Shown here: positions 56,756-64,000 of the stretch, piece after piece
Numbering within the stretch: position 1 is the stretch's first letter
Layout of the letters: each line of letters opens with the position of its first letter
Program-made: the position numbers and the translations under genes
From: Porticoccaceae bacterium
Lineage (GTDB): Bacteria > Pseudomonadota > Gammaproteobacteria > Pseudomonadales > Porticoccaceae
Direction of reading: 5' to 3'
Length of the DNA: 64,000 nt
NCBI GenBank assembly: GCA_029238255.1
Contig: JAQWGK010000061.1
Location: 1 to 64,000, forward strand
The notes under the pieces: model-generated
Databases searched by the model: none
What the model was told of the DNA's origin: nothing
What the model saw: only the letters and a program-made list of their open reading frames with translations

Positions 56756-56966
56756 TAGAGGGTTTTGAATTAGAGAGCCCTGCCAAGGGTTCTCTGTACC
56801 TTCCTTATCTTCTTTTCAGGCCCTGCAAGAGACTCTATCATCGCTGACTAAGATCTGTCAGGTGCTTGATTAGACCGCTCAATAGGCTTCTATCTAGACA
56901 GTTTATTACTGACTGTTACCCACTGCCCTTACTGGCAGATTATAAGTAGACAAAAAAGCGAACGAA

Positions 56967-56997
56967 AAAAAGGGCAACTCAATGAGTTGCCCTTTTT
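56967..56997. terminator. Bidirectional terminator 3' of the second TonB receptor
   Basis: AAAAAGGGCAACTCA and TGAGTTGCCCTTTTT form a near-perfect hairpin at 56967-56997 with T tracts on both strands. Confidence 0.9.
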
Positions 56998-57033
56998 AGT
57001 TTTAGCTATTTGTAACTATTAGGTTTTAGCTGC

Positions 57034-59523
57034 TTAGAAATTCTTGCGCAGTGTTAAACCATAGGTACGAGGAGCGTTCGGGTAAGCACTAAAGCTGCCC
57101 GGTGCTGCAGTCGTTGGGAATGCAGAAATCAACGTCTCGTGATCAGTGATATTACGTGCCCAGAACATTGCTTCCAGACCGCTGGCATCGTGATTTAAAC
57201 CAAGGCTCAGATTAACATTCTTGGTGCCACGGCTGGCCAGTGATACAGGTACGTTGTCTACTAATGGAACTTCAGTTTCGTAGATGTACTCAGCACGGAA
57301 GAAGCCAGAGACAGAATCATTTAGATCGAAGGAGTAAACTGCGTTAGCATTGATGCTCCAGTCGTGAACACCAGCAGGGATAGTTCCGCTGAGGTCTCTA
57401 GTCGATTTGCCTTCATCACATTCCAGACCTTCAAAGTCGCCACATGAACCGTTCATGAACGAAACATATTCAGCATCAACTTTGATACCGGATACATTCA
57501 CAACCAATGACTCAGACAGAGCTACCATGGCGTCAAACTCAAAGCCTTTGTGGTTCTGTTCACCAGCATTAACCAGGGCAAAACCGTTACCGATAAAGGT
57601 ATTTGACTGGAAGCCATCGATAGACTGGTCGAAGTAGGCAATGTTTAGGTAGCCATTACCAAATACATGCTTAACACCCAGTTCAAAGTTTTCAGACTCT
57701 TCTGGATCTGCTGCGCGTCCGATCTGTGCATTGTTGGCATTCACTGACAGGTTTACCGAAGTAGGCTTAAATCCTGTTGAGTGAGCTACGTACATCTTAG
57801 TGTCTTCCGAGAAGTCGTAGGCAAGACGTAAGGTGTGAGTCAGATCATCTGAGTTAAAGATTCCATCTTCATCAGTATTTGGAAAGTTGACGAAGGGAGG
57901 GAAGAACTGCACGCTTGCAAGCGCAGCAGGTAGTGGCAGAGTCGAGAAGAAGTCTTGAACAATAACATCGGTCACTACAGTCTTTTCGTCTTCTGTGTAG
58001 TTAAAGCCAACAGTGGCTGTCAGGTCTTCAGCTAGCTGGTAATCAACATTGGCAAACAAAGATAGAGTCTTTGCATTCATTTCGAAACCTTCGCCAACTG
58101 AACCGCTGCCTGGAATAAAGAACTGAGATTCCATCTGCGTGCTAGTCATTACTGGAGCACCAGCAGCCTGAGCATCAGCCAAGGCAGCATCAACCATCGC
58201 TGGTGTCATATTAGCTACTACTGATGGGTCTCCGCCCTGTGCGCCAATAACCTGTGCCAGAGCACCTGCAGCTACCAGCTCGGCAATACCCAGTAGATTC
58301 GTGCCAGCACCTTGCAGCAAGAAGTTTACATAGGGCTTGATATCATCACCGTAACGAACGGTACGGTTAGTGGTGGTATCTTCTTCAGCATAGAATGCAC
58401 CGAGCATCCACTGAGTTGAGGCGTCGCCGTTAGAGGTCAGACGTAATTCCTGAGTGAAGGTATCGAATTCATATTGAACCAGATTTTCACTGATCAGTTT
58501 GGCAGCAGAGAAATCGGCATCAAAGTTTGAATCCAACGTCGTTTGTCTCTGGGAGGTGATAGAGGTCAGGTCAGCAAAGTCCATCTCGTAATCGACCTGT
58601 ATAGAAACACCATCATTATCAACAACATTGCTAGCAGGGTGGTTCATATAAATTGCACGGCTCCATGGATCACCATCGGTAGTGCCGAAACCTTGCATTG
58701 CTGCGATACCGTCGCTAACGCCAGATGCTGGACCTTTAAGCAGGGCACCAGCAACACAGCACTCTTCATCAATGCTGTCCTGATCGACAATAAAGCGAAC
58801 AGATAAGTCTTCAGAGGGTTCCCAAAGCAGCTGGCCACGCAGTGCGCTACGGTCTCTGTTGTTAACACCAGAATCGTCTTCCGAGCCAGGAGATGTTCCC
58901 AGATTAGTTGCTGTGCCGTCAGATTGGTTGGTGCTGCCAGATAAACGATAAGAGAGAGTATCTGAAATTCCACCAGTTACTGTGCCCTTAACAATTTGAG
59001 TGCCGTAGTTGCCAGCAGTTGCTTCAACCATACCGCCGAGTTCTTGCTCAGGAAGCATAGTCGAAACGCTGATAACACCAGCGGATGCGTTTTTACCAAA
59101 GAGAGTTGACTGAGGGCCACTAAGAACCTCAACACGCTCAATCGTTGGTAAATCAGAAAGTGATGATGCGGAACGTGATCGTGAAACACCGTCAATAACT
59201 ACGGATACCGCAGGTTCAATACCCGGGTTATTTGCGCCGTTACCAAAGCCACGAATAGTGAAGTTGGTCTGGGCAGAACTCTGTAGCTGATTAACTCGTA
59301 GAGAAGGTACAGCTGACTGCAAATCAATAAGATCGACAATGCTTGATTGCTGAATAGTTTCGCCACTGGTCACACTGACAGTAAGTGGAATGTCCTGTAG
59401 TGTCTGCTCTCGTTTGTTTGCTGTAACAACAATTTCGTCAATGGCTGCATAGGCTAAACCAGAAGACATTACTCCGGCTATAGCAACAGACAGGCACAAC
59501 TTTTTTGTATGAAAATGATTCAT
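57034..59523 (-). CDS. TonB-dependent receptor (829 residues)
   Basis: This large outer-membrane receptor has a signal peptide ending LAYA (about residue 26), a TonB box DEIVVTANKREQTLQDIPL, a plug domain with VLSGPQSTLFGKNASAGVI and IRGFGNGANNPGI, and a barrel ending YGLTLRKNF with terminal Phe. Receptors of this type are numerous in marine Gammaproteobacteria and import oligosaccharides, siderophores or vitamins. Substrate unknown. It is divergent from the DUF1800/DUF1501 genes across a 376-base gap. Confidence 0.92.
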   Translation of the reverse strand: MNHFHTKKLCLSVAIAGVMSSGLAYAAIDEIVVTANKREQTLQDIPLTVSVTSGETIQQSSIVDLIDLQSAVPSLRVNQLQSSAQTNFTIRGFGNGANNPGIEPAVSVVIDGVSRSRSASSLSDLPTIERVEVLSGPQSTLFGKNASAGVISVSTMLPEQELGGMVEATAGNYGTQIVKGTVTGGISDTLSYRLSGSTNQSDGTATNLGTSPGSEDDSGVNNRDRSALRGQLLWEPSEDLSVRFIVDQDSIDEECCVAGALLKGPASGVSDGIAAMQGFGTTDGDPWSRAIYMNHPASNVVDNDGVSIQVDYEMDFADLTSITSQRQTTLDSNFDADFSAAKLISENLVQYEFDTFTQELRLTSNGDASTQWMLGAFYAEEDTTTNRTVRYGDDIKPYVNFLLQGAGTNLLGIAELVAAGALAQVIGAQGGDPSVVANMTPAMVDAALADAQAAGAPVMTSTQMESQFFIPGSGSVGEGFEMNAKTLSLFANVDYQLAEDLTATVGFNYTEDEKTVVTDVIVQDFFSTLPLPAALASVQFFPPFVNFPNTDEDGIFNSDDLTHTLRLAYDFSEDTKMYVAHSTGFKPTSVNLSVNANNAQIGRAADPEESENFELGVKHVFGNGYLNIAYFDQSIDGFQSNTFIGNGFALVNAGEQNHKGFEFDAMVALSESLVVNVSGIKVDAEYVSFMNGSCGDFEGLECDEGKSTRDLSGTIPAGVHDWSINANAVYSFDLNDSVSGFFRAEYIYETEVPLVDNVPVSLASRGTKNVNLSLGLNHDASGLEAMFWARNITDHETLISAFPTTAAPGSFSAYPNAPRTYGLTLRKNF

Positions 59524-59899
59524 GATAGCCCCTCAAATTTTTATAGTTTGATCACATTTATCAGTGATTCTTTATATAGTGTTTCGTTTCTAGTTTAGTA
59601 CTTAATTAGTATCTTGCTTTTATTCTAGTTTGAAATCACATCAGCTTCCGTAAAACACAAGTGGATATAACTCTGACTCGCCTAGCTTAAAAGGCCTTTA
59701 CGCTTATATCAACTGCTATTTACCGGATATTGGTAATCAGATTGGACAGCGATTTGGCGGTTTTACTCAAATAAATTTTCCCTATTCGACGAACGGTAGA
59801 AATACAACAGTATTAAGAGAGCGATTTCAGCTGTAATATTCTCCTACTTTATAGGTGACTGTATGTTCAATTCTGGTAAACAGAGGCTTGTTGACGTTA
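59524..59899. other. Gap between the divergent TonB receptor and the DUF1800 gene
   Basis: This 376-base AT-rich region should hold both divergent promoters. A small palindrome TACT-TAATT-AGTA lies at 59599-59611. Imperfect copies of a tttgat/aatcacat-like string occur near 59545 and 59630. No gene or strong promoter is evident. Confidence 0.6.
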
Positions 59900-61249
59900 A
59901 TGACGGTTGAAAAAAATAATCGAGCAATCATTGCTGTAAATCGTTTTGGTCTCGGGGCGACGGGCGCAGAGCTCTCTGCTGCCCAGCATGATCCTGAACA
60001 GTGGCTATTGCAGCAATTGGTCAGTCCGGTGTTTGACAAAAAGCTCGGCGATACTGAGTCGGCTTTTAATATGATTGCAGATATAAAAGCACTGAAACAA
60101 CAGTCTCGACAGAAAAGCATGAAACTTCCCGATATTGGCCGGACGCTTATCAGGCCTTATAGGCAGGCTCTGATAATGGATAGTCTGGAACAGTCTGTGC
60201 AGACAAATACTCCCCTTGCAGTGCGTTTATTGGATTTCTTTTCAAATCATTTTAGTGTCTCTGTTTCCACTCAGACAATGACTCTTTTAGCGCCTATTCT
60301 AGAGCGTGAAGCAATCGCACCAAATCTATTCGGCAGCTTTGCGAATTTATTAATAGCTGTTGAACAGCACCCGGCCATGCTTGTTTATCTCAACAATGAA
60401 AAATCAGTGGGCCCAAATTCAAAGGCCGGTAAAAGAGCGCGAGGTTTAAATGAGAATCTTGCCAGAGAAATTCTGGAGCTCCACACCCTAGGTGTAGATG
60501 GGGGCTATTCACTGGCTGATATTAGACAGTTGGCCATGGCCATCAGTGGTTGGAGTATTACCGATGAAGGTGATGCTGGGCCCAGTGGCTTTAAATTTCG
60601 CGATAACTATCATCAGCCGGGGGCAAGAACTATTCTCGGTAAAGTCTATCCTGATAGTGGCGAAGTGCAGGGGCGGGCTGTTCTGGAGGATTTAGCCCGT
60701 CACAGAAAGACTGCAGAATATATCTCTTATAAGTTGGCCCAGCATTTAATTGCTGATCAGCCGCCTAAAAAATTGGTCTCGGCAATGGTAGAGACATGGG
60801 TTAAAACTGAGGGCAATATTAAGGCGGTGGTCACTACAATGGTTAAGCATCCCGAGAGTTGGGATAGTCAGCGGAACAAATTTAAAACACCCAGAGAATT
60901 TGTACTCTCCGCTTATCGAGCGGTTAATTATCCGGAGGATGTTGATCAGGGTTTATTAAATATAGCCATGCGCGGCCTTAATTTTATGGGTCAAAAGCCT
61001 TTTGCCTCCGGTTCACCTGCCGGCTATAGTCAGCTAAATGTCGCCTGGTCGGGTTCTGATGCATTAATGAAACGTATTGACTGGATTAGCTTGCTGAGCA
61101 AGAAAACCAGAGAAACACCATCGAATGTTGCGGCCCGTATATTTGACTCGCAACTCTCTCCATTAACGGTGAAATTATTAGCCGGTGCAGAGAGTCGTGC
61201 GCAGGGATTGGCGATGCTCTTATTAAGCCCTGAATTTCAGCGCCGCTAG
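59900..61249 (+). CDS. DUF1800 family protein
   Basis: This 449-residue protein belongs to the DUF1800 family, seen from AVNRFGLGATGAELSAAQHD, DFFSNHFSVSV, NENLAREILELHTLGVDGGY, and TPREFVLSAYRAVN. DUF1800 proteins are usually encoded just before a DUF1501 gene, as here (8 bases apart). No signal peptide is visible, whereas its partner has a twin-arginine-like N-terminus, so export could be by co-transport. ATG 59900 is used because the preceding 15 residues from GTG 59855 do not look family-like. The function is unknown. Confidence 0.85.
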   Translation: MTVEKNNRAIIAVNRFGLGATGAELSAAQHDPEQWLLQQLVSPVFDKKLGDTESAFNMIADIKALKQQSRQKSMKLPDIGRTLIRPYRQALIMDSLEQSVQTNTPLAVRLLDFFSNHFSVSVSTQTMTLLAPILEREAIAPNLFGSFANLLIAVEQHPAMLVYLNNEKSVGPNSKAGKRARGLNENLAREILELHTLGVDGGYSLADIRQLAMAISGWSITDEGDAGPSGFKFRDNYHQPGARTILGKVYPDSGEVQGRAVLEDLARHRKTAEYISYKLAQHLIADQPPKKLVSAMVETWVKTEGNIKAVVTTMVKHPESWDSQRNKFKTPREFVLSAYRAVNYPEDVDQGLLNIAMRGLNFMGQKPFASGSPAGYSQLNVAWSGSDALMKRIDWISLLSKKTRETPSNVAARIFDSQLSPLTVKLLAGAESRAQGLAMLLLSPEFQRR

Positions 61250-61257
61250 GAAAGACA

Positions 61258-62457
61258 ATGAACGATCAAAACAATAAAAATATAGCTCGTCGCGATTTGT
61301 TAAAAGCCGCCGCCGGTAGTTTTATTGCATGGCACAGTCCTGCGGCTCTATCGCTTACGGATATCCCGTCTGATAATTTAAAACCCAAACTGGTCTGGGT
61401 GATATTGCGTGGGGCTATGGATTCATTGCATGCAATTTTGCCGCTCTCTGATCCAAGTCTAATGGAGCATCGCAAGCGCCTTGTAACGCCGGTCAAAAAC
61501 AGTGCTTTTGATCTGGGCGACGGATTTGCCCTGCACCCTGCGTTTAAAGAGTTGAGTCGACTCTATAAAGAGAAGCAGTTAATTCCTGTGGTAGCCACAG
61601 AGTCAGGGGCAAATTCACGCTCGCATTTTCAGGCTCAGGATATGCTTGAGTCAGGCTTACCCGAGGTGGATACCGAAAGTGGTTGGTTAAATCGTGCCGT
61701 AGAAGCTTATAGAGGTGATTCGGTGGCGGTGGCACATACATTGCCGATTGGCTTGCGAGGTAAGCATCTGGCAAAAACCTGGTACCCGGATTTACTTCGC
61801 CCCGCCAGTGATGATCTCTTTCAACGTCTTAAAGTTTTATATAAAGATGACCAGTTACTCTCAGAGCGGTTGGATGAGGGACTGGAAAATCGTCAGCTAC
61901 TGTCGGGTATGGAGGAGGTCGAAAATAAATATAAGTATAACTTTTCCTCATTGGCCGCTTCCTGTGCGGTGATGCTTGCAGATAAGAATGGTCCTGACTG
62001 TGCGATGTTAGAGATGAACGGTTGGGATACCCATCAAAATCAATTGGGCCGGCTTGATCGCAAGTTTAAGCAGCTCGATCAGGGTATTGCCATCCTTCGA
62101 GAAAATCTTGCCGAGCAGTGGGATAATACCGTGGTCGTGGTAACCACTGAATTCGGTCGAACCGTTGCTGAAAATGGCACCAGAGGCACAGATCATGGCA
62201 CTGCTAGCGCCATGTTTATTACCGGGGGTGCAGTGGCTGGCGGTCAGGTTCAGGGTCGCTGGCCGGGGCTTGCAGAGGCCAACTTATATCAGGGTCGTGA
62301 TTTGATGCCGACCAGTGATACACGTCAGTGGATCAGGGCAATTTTAAGTCAGCACTGGAAGCTAAGCGCCGCTCAGCTCGACTATGTTTTCCCGACCATA
62401 AAAACTATGGACAGCCAGTTAATCAGACCCTATTCCAAGTCAAATACAGCTACTTAA
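61258..62457 (+). CDS. DUF1501 family protein with Tat-type signal
   Basis: This 399-residue protein of the DUF1501 family has a likely alkaline-phosphatase-like fold. The N-terminus ARRDLLKAAAGSFIAW has the RR-D-L-L-K pattern of a twin-arginine signal. The conserved EFGRTVAENGTRGTDHGTAS motif gives candidate metal or catalytic residues (Thr-Glu-Phe-Gly-Arg, Asp-His), and MNGWDTHQNQ is typical. It probably acts in the periplasm with the DUF1800 protein. Together they recur in many bacteria without an assigned reaction. Confidence 0.87.
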   Translation: MNDQNNKNIARRDLLKAAAGSFIAWHSPAALSLTDIPSDNLKPKLVWVILRGAMDSLHAILPLSDPSLMEHRKRLVTPVKNSAFDLGDGFALHPAFKELSRLYKEKQLIPVVATESGANSRSHFQAQDMLESGLPEVDTESGWLNRAVEAYRGDSVAVAHTLPIGLRGKHLAKTWYPDLLRPASDDLFQRLKVLYKDDQLLSERLDEGLENRQLLSGMEEVENKYKYNFSSLAASCAVMLADKNGPDCAMLEMNGWDTHQNQLGRLDRKFKQLDQGIAILRENLAEQWDNTVVVVTTEFGRTVAENGTRGTDHGTASAMFITGGAVAGGQVQGRWPGLAEANLYQGRDLMPTSDTRQWIRAILSQHWKLSAAQLDYVFPTIKTMDSQLIRPYSKSNTAT

Positions 62458-62555
62458 CTGCTCGTCAGGATTTTTTAGCAGAGCTTGCGCGGTACCTCAA
62501 AATTCGGTCTATAGTTAAGATTTAGCTGTTTTTAAATCTAAGGTTTTGGTTACTT

Positions 62556-63956
62556 ATGGCGATCAGTACATTTGATTTGTTTTCCGTGGGTATAGGTCCT
62601 TCAAGCTCTCATACGGTTGGGCCAATGCGCGCCGCACGACAGTTTGCCGAGTCGCTTCGCGAGGCGGGACTGCTGGCCGATGTATTTAGGATTAAGGCTG
62701 AAATGTATGGCTCTCTGGGGGCGACCGGAAATGGTCATGGTACGCCACGAGCTGTTCTATTAGGTCTTGAGGGCGAACAGCCAGAGACCGTCGATGTAAC
62801 ATCAATTGAGCAGAGGATTTCGCGGATCAGCGCAGGAAACTCCCTCAATCTCGCGGGTACCCACAGCATTGAATACAACCCTAAGACAGATATCGTTCTG
62901 GAGCGAAAAAAAGTTTTGCCGTTTCACTCCAATGGGATGGTCTTTAGCGCCTTCGATAAAGACAATAAGATTCTTAGCTGCAAGACTTTTTATTCAGTTG
63001 GTGGTGGCTTTGTTATTGATGAGACCGCTGAGGGCAGTGACTATCTGATTGAAGATTCCCGCACTCTTGCCTACCCCTTTGAATCAGCCGACCAACTTCT
63101 TAAACAGTGCAAAGAGCATAATCTATGTATTTCCCAACTTATGCTTGAGAATGAAAAGTCCTGGCGCAATGAAGAGCAGATTAGAGAGGGGCTGTTAAAT
63201 CTCTGGTCAGTTATGCAAGCCTGCGTGGCAAATGGTATTGCCAATGGCGGAACACTACCCGGAGGCTTAAATGTTCAACGCCGCGCCAAAGAGCTGCATC
63301 AGCAATTATTGAGCCGTTCCGACGCTGCCGCGGCCGATCCCTTATCAGTGCTCGACTGGGTAACGCTCTATGCGTTGGCCGTTAATGAGGAGAACGCTGC
63401 CGGTGGCCGTATAGTCACCGCACCGACCAATGGTGCGGCAGGCATCATTCCCGCCGTATTACTTTATTATATGCGCTTTGTTCCCAACGCCAACAACGAA
63501 GGGGTGATCAAATTTTTACTGACGGCGGCAGCCATTGGTATTTTATACAAAAAAAATGCCTCAATAAGTGGTGCTGAAGTCGGCTGTCAGGGTGAGGTGG
63601 GTTCCGCCTGTTCTATGGCTGCCGGTGCGCTGACAGAGGTGCTTGGTGGCACTCCATCACAGGTTGAGAACGCCGCTGAAATTGGTATGGAGCACAATCT
63701 TGGGCTCACCTGTGACCCGGTCGGTGGGCTGGTACAGATTCCTTGTATTGAGCGCAATGCGATGGGTTCAGTAAAGGCGATTCATGCGGCACGTATGGCT
63801 TTGCGCGGCGATGGCTCGCACTTTGTGTCTCTCGATAAGGTGATTAAAACTATGCGCAAAACCGGTGAAGATATGCATGAGTGCTACAAGGAGACCTCGC
63901 GTGGTGGATTGGCCACCAATGTACTGGAGATACCCGTTAATATTATTGAATGCTAA
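62556..63956 (+). CDS. sdaA: L-serine dehydratase (single-chain, iron-sulfur)
   Basis: This iron-sulfur enzyme deaminates L-serine to pyruvate and ammonia. It has 466 residues, with N-terminal [16 protein letters not shown], the [19 protein letters not shown] loop, and a final Cys motif [12 protein letters not shown] carrying cluster ligands. The size matches E. coli SdaA (454) and it combines both domains in one chain. It has a 98-base gap from the DUF1501 gene. It feeds pyruvate to the central metabolism described above. Confidence 0.96.
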   Translation: MAISTFDLFSVGIGPSSSHTVGPMRAARQFAESLREAGLLADVFRIKAEMYGSLGATGNGHGTPRAVLLGLEGEQPETVDVTSIEQRISRISAGNSLNLAGTHSIEYNPKTDIVLERKKVLPFHSNGMVFSAFDKDNKILSCKTFYSVGGGFVIDETAEGSDYLIEDSRTLAYPFESADQLLKQCKEHNLCISQLMLENEKSWRNEEQIREGLLNLWSVMQACVANGIANGGTLPGGLNVQRRAKELHQQLLSRSDAAAADPLSVLDWVTLYALAVNEENAAGGRIVTAPTNGAAGIIPAVLLYYMRFVPNANNEGVIKFLLTAAAIGILYKKNASISGAEVGCQGEVGSACSMAAGALTEVLGGTPSQVENAAEIGMEHNLGLTCDPVGGLVQIPCIERNAMGSVKAIHAARMALRGDGSHFVSLDKVIKTMRKTGEDMHECYKETSRGGLATNVLEIPVNIIEC

Positions 63957-64000
63957 GAAATAGCGAGTAGTAATCGAAAGATTAAATGGACGATAAATTT

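Noticed and set aside
63986-64000. Start of another gene at the right edge
   Set aside because: An ATG with four further codons reaches the window end, too short to support a call.

Overview
The window is ordinary chromosomal DNA from a free-living gammaproteobacterium, most likely a marine oligotroph of the SAR92/Porticoccaceae-Cellvibrionales type. This placement is an inference from gene content and order: ilvN-ilvC, leuA-psi-rimI, uvrA-MFS-ssb, fabA-fabB, rpsT/murJ-ribF-ileS-lspA-fkpB-ispH, an Entner-Doudoroff (ED) glycolytic cluster with HexR, thiamine scavenging, and large TonB receptors. Genes are dense with short gaps. I see no rRNA, tRNA, prophage, insertion sequence or CRISPR array. 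About 57 protein genes are supported. Several start codons were moved inward from the longest open frame to an ATG or GTG with a ribosome-binding site or family-typical N-terminus.

Layout. 1-6.5 kb: branched-chain amino acid synthesis (end of ilvN, ilvC, leuA), a tyrosine phosphatase, pssA, a probable DNA polymerase III psi subunit and rimI. A 45-codon leader peptide ending in five consecutive Leu codons lies before leuA and is probably an attenuator. 6.6-12.5 kb: NfeD/SPFH membrane pair, glycine-zipper lipoprotein, RegBA redox two-component system, DUF2750, XRE regulator with a four-helix membrane protein, DUF3581. 12.5-24.6 kb: uvrA, an MFS transporter, ssb, peroxiredoxin, fabAB, ispB, three-gene transhydrogenase, rpsT. 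24.8-32.4 kb: murJ-ribF-ileS-lspA-fkpB-ispH.

32.5-43.7 kb is a compact glucose-to-pyruvate module: pgi, divergent edd-glk-eda-zwf-pgl, gap-pyk, and divergent hexR. HexR-like 15-bp sites lie between pgi and edd (one a perfect consensus match) and between gap and hexR. Glucose would be phosphorylated by Glk, oxidised by Zwf and Pgl, split by Edd and Eda, and the triose finished by Gap and Pyk. Acetyl-CoA synthetase follows.

45.8-49 kb is a mixed accessory stretch: glycerophosphodiesterase, XRE regulator with operator-like palindromes, a small convergent frame, a LysE exporter and a TagI-like glycosylase. 49.06-53 kb is a TPP-riboswitch-controlled thiamine salvage operon: TonB receptor, soluble thiamine-binding protein, PnuT permease and thiamine-kinase-like enzyme. 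53-64 kb holds msrB, an RhlE-type helicase, a SulP transporter, a second TonB receptor divergent from a DUF1800/DUF1501 pair, and L-serine dehydratase.

A recurring non-coding theme is short tandem repeats (10-19 nt units) in gaps between genes, several starting at or next to a stop codon (2321, 8575, 24216, 26551), and one dispersed palindromic element present in opposite orientations at about 8.5 and 18.05 kb.
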